A stretch of DNA of 7,969 bases from Paracoccaceae bacterium (GCA_007123625.1 SKKS01000168.1:1-7969), one strand, 5' to 3'; shown: positions 1 to 6,840, counted from the stretch's first letter. The notes: generated by a model not told the origin, from the sequence alone. Program-made: numbers and translations.

Positions 1-155
1 CCTGCCTGCATTATGTCTTCATCGCCAAGAACATCGAACGCATGGGCGATCTGGTCACGCACGGCGCGGAGCATGTGATCTTCGTGGCCGAAGGCCAGCA
101 CGCCGAAGCCCGCGAAAAGGGCCATTCGACCGCGACTATCGGTATCAGGAGATGA
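1..155 (+). CDS. phoU: PhoU, phosphate transport system regulator (3' end only)
   Basis: The window opens inside a reading frame (codons from base 3) that gives about 50 residues and stops at TGA 153-155. The residues FIAKNIERMGD, then THGAEHVIFVAEG, match the last helices of PhoU, whose E-R-x-G-D motif in the second three-helix repeat is a metal-binding signature. PhoU is a cytoplasmic helical-bundle protein that signals between the PstSCAB phosphate transporter and the PhoR kinase, and it holds the Pho response down when phosphate is plentiful. The gene runs directly into the phoB-like regulator, as expected for the distal end of a pst-phoU-phoB operon. The 5' part lies outside the window. 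The call rests on a short but characteristic stretch. Confidence 0.85.
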   Translation, partial: CLHYVFIAKNIERMGDLVTHGAEHVIFVAEGQHAEAREKGHSTATIGIRR

Positions 156-159
156 CACC

Positions 160-852
160 ATGAACGAGGCCCACACGCCGCTGGTCCTGGTGGTCGATGA
201 CGAACCGGCGCAGATTGCCTTGCTGAGCTACAACCTCAAGGCCGCCGGGTTCCGCGTGGCGACCGCCAGCGATGGCGAGGAGGCGGTGCTTACGGTGGCC
301 GAACAGGGGCCGGATGTCGTGTTGCTGGACTGGATGCTGCCGCGCCTCTCGGGGCTGGAGGCCTGCCGCCAGATCAAGGCCACCCCCGAAGGGCGCGCTG
401 CGGCGATCATCATGGTCTCGGCACGGTCCGAAGAAGTTGACCGCGTCCGGGGGCTGGACGTGGGTGCGGACGACTACATCGTGAAACCCTATTCGGTTGC
501 GGAACTGCTGGCACGCGTGCGTGCCAACCTGCGCCGGGTCCGGCCCGTGGCCAGTGGGCAGGTCCTCGAGGCAGGGGACATCCGGCTGGACCCCGAAAGC
601 TGGCGTGTGACCCGGAGCGGCGCGGCGCTGCATCTGGGGCCGACGGAATTCCGCCTGCTTGGCGCGCTGATGGAGCGCCCGGGCAAGGTCTGGACCCGCG
701 ATGCGCTGCTGGACCGGGTCTGGGGGCGGGAAATCTATATCGACGTGCGCACGGTCGACGTGCATGTGGGCCGTTTGCGCAAGGCGCTTTGTGCCCAAGG
801 CGGCGACGATCCCATCCGCACCGTGCGCGGCGCGGGCTATTCCATGGGCTGA
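160..852 (+). CDS. phoB: PhoB, phosphate regulon response regulator (OmpR/PhoB type)
   Basis: A 230-residue, two-domain response regulator of normal length for PhoB. The receiver domain (about 8-122) has the acidic pair D13/D14, the phospho-acceptor D57 (in VVLLDWMLP), the hydroxyl residue S88 (in MVSAR) and K109 (in YIVKPY). The C-terminal winged-helix DNA-binding domain (about 133-230) has LGPTEFRLL, the recognition helix RTVDVHVGRLRKAL (197-210) and the closing wing TVRGAGYSM. The ATG at 160 is preceded by AGGAG at 147-151, which overlaps the end of phoU, and only 4 bp separate the two genes, so they are likely co-transcribed. When phosphorylated by PhoR under low phosphate, PhoB binds Pho boxes and activates phosphate uptake genes. 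No PhoR gene is visible here. The phoU neighbour makes PhoB much more likely than another OmpR-family member. Confidence 0.93.
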   Translation: MNEAHTPLVLVVDDEPAQIALLSYNLKAAGFRVATASDGEEAVLTVAEQGPDVVLLDWMLPRLSGLEACRQIKATPEGRAAAIIMVSARSEEVDRVRGLDVGADDYIVKPYSVAELLARVRANLRRVRPVASGQVLEAGDIRLDPESWRVTRSGAALHLGPTEFRLLGALMERPGKVWTRDALLDRVWGREIYIDVRTVDVHVGRLRKALCAQGGDDPIRTVRGAGYSMG

Positions 853-854
853 GC

Positions 855-867
855 GGCCTTCGGGGCC
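855..867 (+). terminator. Weak hairpin after phoB
   Basis: Three bases after the phoB stop, GGCC (855-858) can pair with GGCC (864-867) around a TTCGG loop. The stem is short and no T-tract follows, only a C-run. It may help end or stabilise the phoU-phoB transcript, but this is a weak call. Confidence 0.25.
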
Positions 868-990
868 CCCGCAACCAAGCGCGACATGACCGCACGGCAT
901 AGCGTGATGCAGGTGGCGGCGATAGGTTGAGCACAGGTGCGGAACCAAATCGGGCAGGTCTGCGTTTTCCTGCTACGTTTTGATGGAAGT

Positions 991-1725
991 ATGTTGTTCG
1001 CAAACATGCAGGACAGTGCCCAACCCTATTGCGGGCCTGCGCCCGGACCGTCCGACTGGGCGCAGGCGTGGAACTTCGACCCGGTGCTTCTGGCAGCGCT
1101 CGGGGCCTGCGCCGGTGCCGGAATGCTGGCGCTGCGCCATGTGAGTGGGTTTCGCCAGCGCAGTTTCGGGCTGGCCGGGGCGTTTGCGGTGCTGGCTTTC
1201 GTCTCGCCGCTGTGCGCGATGACGGTGGCGCTGTTTTCCGCGCGCACCCTGCATCACCTTGTGGTTTTCAGTCTGCTTGCCCCGGCGCTGGCGCTGGCGT
1301 TGCCGCTGCGGCGCATCCCTCCGGGGCTGGCGCTGGCTGCGGTCTCGGCGGCGCTGTGGCTCTGGCATCTGCCGGTCGCTTATGCCGCCGCCTGGGACAG
1401 CGCGGCGATCTATTGGGCCATGCAGGCGGCGCTTTTGCTGTCGGCCTGGGCCTTCTGGTCGGCGCTGCTGGCGCGGCCTGCGCTGGGCAACGCCATGTGG
1501 CTGTTGCCGCTGATCGCGCAGATGGGGCTTCTGGGCGCGATCCTGACCTTTGCGCCCGCGCCGTTCTATGCCGAGCATCTGGCCACGACGCAGGTGTTCG
1601 GCACCGACGCCTTGCGCGACCAACAGCTTGCGGGCCTGATCATGTGGGTTCCCGGCATGGTGCCGCTGGCGGTGCTGTCGGCGGTTTTTGGCTGGCGCGC
1701 GCTGGCACACGAGGTGCGGGCGTGA
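991..1725 (+). CDS. ctaG: CtaG, caa3-type cytochrome c oxidase assembly protein
   Basis: A polytopic inner-membrane protein of the caa3_CtaG family (COG3336 type), which is distinct from the Cox11-type protein also called CtaG. From ATG 991 it has 244 residues. Family features seen: YCGPAP and WNFDPVLLAAL near the N-terminus; HHLVVFSLLAPALAL (about 88-102); WLWHLPVAYAAAW (about 123-135); and DQQLAGLIMWVPGM (about 210-223). About six to seven hydrophobic segments are evident. The family is needed for assembly of active caa3-type oxidase, probably in delivering copper. It is the first gene of the oxidase operon, and its TGA lies inside the GTGA of the next start. The start is uncertain: the frame is open from GTG 937, and ATG 1006 is also possible. 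None has a strong ribosome-binding site, though recognisable homology begins only at about 1015. Confidence 0.85.
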   Translation: MLFANMQDSAQPYCGPAPGPSDWAQAWNFDPVLLAALGACAGAGMLALRHVSGFRQRSFGLAGAFAVLAFVSPLCAMTVALFSARTLHHLVVFSLLAPALALALPLRRIPPGLALAAVSAALWLWHLPVAYAAAWDSAAIYWAMQAALLLSAWAFWSALLARPALGNAMWLLPLIAQMGLLGAILTFAPAPFYAEHLATTQVFGTDALRDQQLAGLIMWVPGMVPLAVLSAVFGWRALAHEVRA

Positions 1726-2228
1726 TCGCACTGCTCAAGGCCCTGCATATCGCCGCGCTTGCGATCTGGTGCGCAGGGCTGATCCTGTTGCCGATCGTGC
1801 TTCGCGTCTATGGCGCGCGGCGCGAAATGGCGACGCAGGCGGGATTTGCCGAGTTCCGCTGGCTGACGCATTACAGTTATACGCGCGTGCTTTCGCCTGC
1901 TGCGGTGGTTGCAGTGGTAGCGGGAACAGCGCTGATCTTTGCGCTCGAGGTGTTTGATGCCTGGCTGATGGCCAAGCTGGCGGTGGTGACCGGAATGGTG
2001 CTGGTGCATGTCTGGCTAGGGCATCTGATCGTTCAGGCGGGCGAGCGGCGCGCGCCCTTTCGCCTGTCCACTGCGGCGGCGGCACTGGTGGCGGTGGTGC
2101 CGCTGATCGGGCTGGTCTTGTGGCTGGTACTGGCAAAGCCGGACCTGCAACCGCTGCTTGCGCTGCTGCCCGAAGTGCTGACAGAGCCGCGCGGCAACGC
2201 TATTCCAGCCCGCCTGAACCCGCTATGA
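1722..2228 (+). CDS. HemJ/CopD-like four-helix membrane protein
   Basis: A 168-residue membrane protein starting at GTG 1722, which overlaps the ctaG stop by 4 bases (GTGA). GAGG at 1711-1714 is a good ribosome-binding site 7 bases upstream. Four hydrophobic segments are visible (about 2-27, 57-77, 81-101, 117-138). The pattern LKALHI...W.AGL..LP (H9), then SYTRVLSPA (R55), then WLMAKLAVV (K85) with H96 and H101, recalls the HemJ (protoporphyrinogen oxidase, UPF0093) and CopD groups of heme- or copper-linked membrane proteins. Its place between a copper-assembly protein and the CuA subunit points to oxidase assembly or heme/copper handling, but that is inference. The reaction cannot be read from sequence. 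HemJ proper usually matches its motifs more closely, so no symbol is given. Confidence 0.75.
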   Translation: MIALLKALHIAALAIWCAGLILLPIVLRVYGARREMATQAGFAEFRWLTHYSYTRVLSPAAVVAVVAGTALIFALEVFDAWLMAKLAVVTGMVLVHVWLGHLIVQAGERRAPFRLSTAAAALVAVVPLIGLVLWLVLAKPDLQPLLALLPEVLTEPRGNAIPARLNPL

Positions 2229-2917
2229 GGGGCCTGCCGTCCCTTCTGATGCTGCCGCTAATGCTGGCCGCCTGCGACGGACCGTTGTCCGCGCTCAGCC
2301 CGCGCGGGCCGGTCGCGGCAGAGATCGCGTGGTTGTGGTGGGCGATGCTGGCGGGGGCGGCGGTGCTGACCGTGCTGGTGTTGGCGCTGTTGGCGATGGG
2401 GTTCGGCGCGCCGCGTCCGGCGCGCGCGCGCGTCTGGATACACGGGATGGGGCTGTGGTTTTCGGTGGCGGTGCTGACGGCGGTTCTGGCCGCGGGGCTG
2501 TGGGTGGGCGAGCGCATCCTGCCGCGCGACGACGGCGCGGTGACGGTGCACGCGCACGCCTGGCAATGGGGCTGGACTTTTACCCACACCGGCCCCGACG
2601 GCGCCGAGGTCCGAAGCGACAACCTGCTGCACATTCCCGCAGGGCAACCGGTGGATGTGCTGGTCACCGCCGAGGATGTGATCCATTCCTTCTGGGTGCC
2701 GCAACTGGCGGGCAAGCTTGATGCCATCCCCGGCCGGACCAACCGCACCCGGATCGTGGCCGATTCGCCGGGGACATATGCCGGGCTGTGCGCCGAGTTC
2801 TGCGGCCTGGGCCATGCGCGCATGCGGTTCAATGTCGAGGCCCATGCCGAGTGGCCCCCTCTGCTGGCCGCTGATGACGCCGATACCGCCGACCCTGATC
2901 GCGAGGTACGCCCATGA
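2225..2917 (+). CDS. coxB: Cytochrome c oxidase subunit II (CuA subunit), lipoprotein
   Basis: A 230-residue subunit II. ATG 2225 overlaps the previous stop (ATGA) and gives a clear lipoprotein signal with lipobox LAAC, so the mature N-terminus would be C17. Two transmembrane helices follow (about 33-58 and 75-96), then a periplasmic cupredoxin domain (about 104-210). The aromatic electron-entry stretch AWQWGWTF (112-119) is present. All CuA ligands are visible: H154 in IHSFWVPQ, then C189, E191, C193, H197 and M200 in CAEFCGLGHARM. The protein accepts electrons from a soluble or membrane cytochrome c and passes them to heme a in subunit I. The chain ends about 30 residues after the CuA site, so there is no fused cytochrome c domain. 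It is thus not a true caa3 subunit II, although it is accompanied by a caa3-type CtaG. Confidence 0.94.
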   Translation: MRGLPSLLMLPLMLAACDGPLSALSPRGPVAAEIAWLWWAMLAGAAVLTVLVLALLAMGFGAPRPARARVWIHGMGLWFSVAVLTAVLAAGLWVGERILPRDDGAVTVHAHAWQWGWTFTHTGPDGAEVRSDNLLHIPAGQPVDVLVTAEDVIHSFWVPQLAGKLDAIPGRTNRTRIVADSPGTYAGLCAEFCGLGHARMRFNVEAHAEWPPLLAADDADTADPDREVRP

Positions 2918-5487
2918 CTGACGCAACCCAAGGTGCGGCTTCGGGCGGCCCCGACGAAAGCCCCGCCCGGCCTGGAGTGCAGGAGGCCGAGGAGCTGGCG
3001 ATCCCTCGCAACCCGCCCCGGCCCGCGCTGGCGCTGCACCGCGAGCTGCATCGCGTCTGGGCCAATGATCGCGGGCTTTGGGGGCAGCTTACGGCGGTGA
3101 ACCATACCACGCTGGGGTTGCGGTTCATGGGTACGGCGCTGGTGTTCTTTGCCATTGGCGGGCTGTTGTCGATGCTGATCCGGGCGCAACTGGCCACGCA
3201 CGACGGCGCGTTTCTGGACACCGAGCTTTATAACCAGATCTTCACGATGCACGGCAGCATCATGATGTTCCTGTTCGCCATTCCTATGCTTGAAGGGCTG
3301 GGCATCTGGCTTTTGCCGAAGATGCTGGGCACCCGTGATATGGCGTTTCCGCGCCTGACGGCGCTGGGCTACTGGTGTTACCTGTTCGGCGGGCTGATCA
3401 TGCTGACGGCGCTGTTGTTCGGGGTGGCGCCGCGTGATGGCTGGTTCATGTACACGCCCCTGTCGGATGCCACCCACAGCCCCGGGATCAATGCCGATGT
3501 CTGGCTGCTGGGTGTGACCTTTGTCGAGATTTCGGCCATGGCGGCGGCGGTCGAGATCACGGTGACGATCCTGCGCCAGCGCGCTCCGGGCATGAAGCTG
3601 ACCGAAATGCCGCTTTTCGCGTGGTACATGCTGGGCACCAGCGTGATGATGCTCGTGGGCTTTCCCCCGCTGATCGCGGCTTCGGTCCTGCTGGAAGTCG
3701 AGCGCGCCTTCGACTGGCCGTTCTTCGACGTGGTGCGCGGGGGCGATCCGCTGTTGTGGCAGCACCTGTTCTGGCTGTTCGGCCACCCCGAGGTGTATAT
3801 CATCTTCCTGCCCGCTGCCGGGGTGCTGTCCACGCTGATCCCGGCGTTGTGCCGCACGCCGATCCTGGGCTACAACGCCATTGTCGCGGCGGTGCTGGCG
3901 CTGGTGTTCCTGTCCTTCGGGCTGTGGGTACACCACATGTTCACCGTGGGTATTCCGCATATGGCGCTGGCGTTCTTTTCCGCCGCATCGGTGCTGGTGG
4001 CGGTGCCGACGGCGGTGCAGGTCTTTGCCTGGATCGGCACCATGTGGAAAGGTCAGCCGGAACTGAAGCTCCCGATGTACCACATCCTCGGGTTCTTCCT
4101 GACCTTCGTGATGGGCGGGCTGACGGGGGTGATGCTGGCGATCGTGCCCTTCAACTGGCAGGCGCATGACACCGCCTTCGTAACCGCGCATCTGCATTAC
4201 GTCCTGATCGGGGGGTTCGTGTTTCCGATGATGGCGGCGGCAACGTGGTGGATGCCGCTGATCTTTGGCAAGCGGCGGATCAAGGGGCTGGGAGAGGCTG
4301 CGTTCTGGGTCATCCTGATCGGGTTTCATGGCACGTTCTTCATCATGCATCTGACCGGGCTTATGGGCATGCCACGCCGGATCGATGTGTACCCGGACAA
4401 TCCCGAATGGGTTTGGCTCAACCTGACCTCGTCGATCTTTGGCTTCGTGCTGACCATCGGTTTCGCCATGTTCGCGCTGGACATGATCCTGCAGGCGACA
4501 CTGGGCAAGCGGTCGGCCCGCGACCCCTGGGGTGCGCCGACACTGGACTGGGCAATGCCGGTGCCCTCGACCAGTTACAACTTCGCGTCGTTGCCCGGGC
4601 CGGGGATGTGGGCGCGCGTGGCCGCCGATGTGGTGCTGCCCTTGGCGCGTGGCGAAGGGGTGCTGCCAGGCGCGCCGCGCGGACGGCGCGAGGTGCTGGT
4701 CACCTCGGTCGGTGGGGCGCGGCCGCAGCATGTGGCGCTGCTGCCGGGGAACACGGCGCTGCCGCTGTGGCTTGCGGCCAGCATCGGCGTTTTCGTGTTG
4801 CTGATGCTGGCGGGGGCCTATGCGCTGGCCGGGATTGCGCTGATCCCCGTGGCGGTGCTGGTCTGGGTCTGGGGGCGGGGGTTGGCGCCAGCAGGCGACC
4901 TGTCCCCGGTCGAGGCCGCGCCCGGGCTGCGTCTGCCGATCCATCACCATGCGCGCCCCAGCCTGTCGCAAAGCGGGCTGTTTGCGTTGCTCGTGGCGGA
5001 TGGCGCGTTGCTGGCGTCGCTGGTGTTCGGGCTGGCGTTCCTGAGTGTCGTCACCGTCGGGCCGGTCCCGGCCCCGGCGGGGGGCGGTGGAGCCGATACC
5101 GTGACGCTGCTGGCGGTGGTGGTGGCAGCGGTGGCGCTGGGCGTGGGGGCGGCGGGCCGGGCCGCGCGGCGGCGGTCGGTCGCGTGGGCTGGCGTGGGGC
5201 TGGCGCTGAACCTGTTGGCGCTGGCGCTCCTGGCGGTCGTGCTGGGCGGTCTGGACGATCCCACCCGGCACGCCCGGGACGCGTTGCGCGCAGTGCTGGC
5301 GGCCTATGTCGTGGTGCATGTGTTGGTGGCGGCGGCCATGTCGGCATTCGCGCTGGACCAGTTTCGGCGTGCCGAGATCACCGCCGAAGTCGCCGGGGTA
5401 TTGCCCGCATGGCGGCACTGGCAGGGGTTCACAGCCGTCGCCTCTGCGCTGGTTGCGGTCGCGGTCATCGCGCAGGCTGGTGCCTGA
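2914..5487 (+). CDS. coxA: Fused cytochrome c oxidase subunit I/III (heme-copper oxygen reductase)
   Basis: An 857-residue fusion. ATG 2914 overlaps the coxB stop (ATGA), with GAGG at 2903-2906. The catalytic subunit I part spans about 60-530. Its heme a ligands are H113 and H428, its heme a3 ligand is H426, and its CuB ligands are H291, H340 and H341. Y295 in GHPEVY can form the His-Tyr cofactor. E293 corresponds to the A1-type gating glutamate, D142 to the D-channel entry aspartate, H418-D419 to the Mg/Mn site, and R488/R489 to the propionate arginines. The linker (about 590-660) resembles the C-terminal extension of other fused subunits I. Residues about 680-857 form several helices placed like subunit III, but they lack the FHGxHV motif (YVVVHV at 797-802) and have D696 where a glutamate is usual. 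Q369 replaces the K-channel lysine, and I131 and T149 replace D-channel asparagines. It reduces oxygen to water; proton pumping is uncertain. Confidence 0.93.
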   Translation: MTDATQGAASGGPDESPARPGVQEAEELAIPRNPPRPALALHRELHRVWANDRGLWGQLTAVNHTTLGLRFMGTALVFFAIGGLLSMLIRAQLATHDGAFLDTELYNQIFTMHGSIMMFLFAIPMLEGLGIWLLPKMLGTRDMAFPRLTALGYWCYLFGGLIMLTALLFGVAPRDGWFMYTPLSDATHSPGINADVWLLGVTFVEISAMAAAVEITVTILRQRAPGMKLTEMPLFAWYMLGTSVMMLVGFPPLIAASVLLEVERAFDWPFFDVVRGGDPLLWQHLFWLFGHPEVYIIFLPAAGVLSTLIPALCRTPILGYNAIVAAVLALVFLSFGLWVHHMFTVGIPHMALAFFSAASVLVAVPTAVQVFAWIGTMWKGQPELKLPMYHILGFFLTFVMGGLTGVMLAIVPFNWQAHDTAFVTAHLHYVLIGGFVFPMMAAATWWMPLIFGKRRIKGLGEAAFWVILIGFHGTFFIMHLTGLMGMPRRIDVYPDNPEWVWLNLTSSIFGFVLTIGFAMFALDMILQATLGKRSARDPWGAPTLDWAMPVPSTSYNFASLPGPGMWARVAADVVLPLARGEGVLPGAPRGRREVLVTSVGGARPQHVALLPGNTALPLWLAASIGVFVLLMLAGAYALAGIALIPVAVLVWVWGRGLAPAGDLSPVEAAPGLRLPIHHHARPSLSQSGLFALLVADGALLASLVFGLAFLSVVTVGPVPAPAGGGGADTVTLLAVVVAAVALGVGAAGRAARRRSVAWAGVGLALNLLALALLAVVLGGLDDPTRHARDALRAVLAAYVVVHVLVAAAMSAFALDQFRRAEITAEVAGVLPAWRHWQGFTAVASALVAVAVIAQAGA

Positions 5488-5789
5488 TGCGGTTGCTGGC
5501 GCTGTTCATCGCGGGGCCTGCGCTTTGGGCGGTGCTGTTTGCCGCCGTCTATGCGCTGCACGGGATCGGCTGTGCGGGTCTGACCGGTCCCGAAAGCCTG
5601 GGCGGGCTGTGGCGACTGGTGATGGCGGGGGTGTGGATTGCCGGTCTGGGGGCGCATGTCGCGTTGCTGCGCGCTTTGCCTGCGGGGCGCGGCGGGGCGG
5701 ATCGATGGTTGCCGCTTACGGGTGGCTGGATCGGGCTGGGGGCAAGTGCCTTTACACTGTTTCCCGTGCTGATCGCCACTAGCTGCTGA
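5487..5789 (+). CDS. Small three-helix membrane protein of the oxidase operon
   Basis: A 100-residue protein whose ATG (5487-5489) shares one base with the coxA stop (TGATG), so translation is probably coupled. It has three hydrophobic segments (about 3-30, 41-63, 77-98). Recognisable fixed points are YALHGIGC (22-29) near the end of helix 1 and a C-terminal cysteine (C100) after LFPVLIATS. I recall similar short proteins at this position in comparable ctaG-coxBA clusters, but I know of no assigned function. By location it could be a small accessory subunit or an assembly factor, and the H25/C29/C100 set might bind metal or heme. Both ideas are inference. It is the last gene of the operon, and a stem-loop follows 13 bp later. 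Confidence 0.75.
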   Translation: MRLLALFIAGPALWAVLFAAVYALHGIGCAGLTGPESLGGLWRLVMAGVWIAGLGAHVALLRALPAGRGGADRWLPLTGGWIGLGASAFTLFPVLIATSC

Positions 5790-5801
5790 AACGCGCTACA
5801 A

Positions 5802-5838
5802 CCTGCCAGGCGGCCCGGAAAGGGTACCGCGGGGCAGG
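5802..5838 (+). terminator. Stem-loop after the oxidase operon
   Basis: A nested inverted repeat: CCTGCC (5802-5807) pairs with GGCAGG (5833-5838), GCGG (5810-5813) with CCGC (5827-5830), and CCC (5814-5816) with GGG (5822-5824). The loop is GGAAA, with small internal bulges. That gives 13 G/C-rich pairs starting 13 bases after the last oxidase gene. No T-tract follows, so it is not a textbook intrinsic terminator. It could end or protect the operon's transcript, and as a hairpin it would form on either strand of this convergent region. Confidence 0.45.
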
Positions 5839-5933
5839 CTGATGCGCACCGGCGACAGGGAGTGATCACCGACGCGATCAAGCCGGGGGAGGGACCCGAC
5901 GTTCAGAAACAGGATCAGTTTCAGCCGAAATCG

Positions 5934-5960
5934 GCGGCAAGGTCGGATCTGCCTTGCCGC
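5934..5960 (-). terminator. Stem-loop after luxI (candidate terminator)
   Basis: A perfect 9-bp stem, GCGGCAAGG (5934-5942) with CCTTGCCGC (5952-5960), around a 9-base loop. On the minus strand it begins 7 bases after the luxI stop codon. The stretch that follows it on that strand (CGATTTCGG) has only a three-base T-run. It is a likely 3' end signal for luxI, of modest strength. Confidence 0.5.
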
Positions 5961-5967
5961 GCGCGCT

Positions 5968-6840
5968 TCACTGAACCTGTCGTTCAAGCAGCCCCCCGAG
6001 TTCGGCGGGTTTGTGGTTTGTCATCAACTCCTGCACGATGCGCATCGCTGCCTCCAGCTCGTCGACCGAGCGCGCGGCACGGATCTGGTCGGTGCAGTAG
6101 TCCAGCATTTCGACACACGAGATCGTTGTGAATTCCGCCGCCTCGGCCAGTGCCTTGTCCACGGCGTTGGACATGGCGTTGCGGGTCGCCGACTTCTGGT
6201 CAAGCCGCGCACGCAACACGTTTTCGTCCACGAACACATCGCCCTCGATGCCTGCGAAGTTGCGGACCCGTTCGATCCTTTCGTCCGAGCAGTCCAGCAA
6301 TGCGGCCAGCGCCGACACCTTGCCCATCGGCTTCCGGGAGCCAACATAGGCATAAGGTGCGTTATCCGACCGTTTCAGGACGCGGTCCATCACCGGGTCG
6401 ATCACGGTGACGATGTCGGTAATACCGGCGTCGCGTGCATACTCAAGCGATCCGGTCATCAGTTCGCATGTCGCATACGAGATCGACGACCGCCCGGTGC
6501 CCCGGTCCAGTCGGTCGGTATCGACACAGAACCGGGTCGATTCCCACAAGGTCGCGCTGCGCATCGGCGGCTCCCCGTCAAGAATCGAGGAAAACACATC
6601 CGACAGCATGTGCGGCCCCGTGGTCTGCAGCGCTCGGACGCAGGCGATCACGTTGCCGTCGTCGTCCAGTCCGACCACATAGGCCGGGTTCAGGGCATCG
6701 AATTCGTCGATTTCCATGCCATTTTCGATCTTTACGTCCCAGCCCAGTCGTTCACCGAAAACGCGCGCGCGCAGGCGGAACATGTCCTCCAGCACATCGG
6801 CGAAGCGGTGTTCGTTCAGTGCATCGATTACCAGGATCAT
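5968..6840 (-). CDS. luxI: LuxI-family acyl-homoserine-lactone synthase with long C-terminal extension
   Basis: A 290-residue protein whose first 195 or so residues match the LuxI autoinducer synthase family. These enzymes use S-adenosylmethionine and an acyl carrier (acyl-ACP or acyl-CoA) to make acyl-homoserine lactone signals. The family's near-invariant residues are all in order: R24, F28 and W34 (in RLGW), D45 and D48 (in EIDEFD), R69, F83, E100 and R103 (in LWESTRF). Typical members are about 190-220 residues. Here about 90 more follow, mainly helical by eye, with C242 and C249, and no family I recognise. ATG 6840 has GGAGG (minus strand of 6849-6853) 8 bases upstream. No luxR lies beside it in the window, so it may respond to a distant receptor. 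A sampled stretch of its G+C (about 62%) is lower than that of the flanking genes. The acyl chain cannot be predicted. Confidence 0.92.
   Translation of the reverse strand: MILVIDALNEHRFADVLEDMFRLRARVFGERLGWDVKIENGMEIDEFDALNPAYVVGLDDDGNVIACVRALQTTGPHMLSDVFSSILDGEPPMRSATLWESTRFCVDTDRLDRGTGRSSISYATCELMTGSLEYARDAGITDIVTVIDPVMDRVLKRSDNAPYAYVGSRKPMGKVSALAALLDCSDERIERVRNFAGIEGDVFVDENVLRARLDQKSATRNAMSNAVDKALAEAAEFTTISCVEMLDYCTDQIRAARSVDELEAAMRIVQELMTNHKPAELGGLLERQVQ

Noticed and set aside
853..990. A possible promoter or Pho box between phoB and ctaG
   Set aside because: TTGAGC at 927-932 has no acceptable -10 at 15-18 bases, and no CTGTCAT-like repeats are present. I see no supportable promoter here, though one probably exists.
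1029..1721. Upstream extension of the HemJ/CopD-like gene through ctaG
   Set aside because: This stretch is the out-of-frame shadow of ctaG. The membrane protein begins at GTG 1722, with GAGG 7 bases before it.
2200..5418. A minus-strand open frame of 1072 codons opposite coxB and coxA
   Set aside because: It lies antisense to two genes with full sets of active-site residues. Its product is a low-complexity mix of R, H, Q, P and G, as expected of a shadow frame in GC-rich DNA.
4245..5486. A plus-strand open frame running through the second half of coxA in another frame
   Set aside because: Only its last 100 codons (from ATG 5487) look like a protein. The earlier part is G/A/R-rich shadow sequence of coxA.
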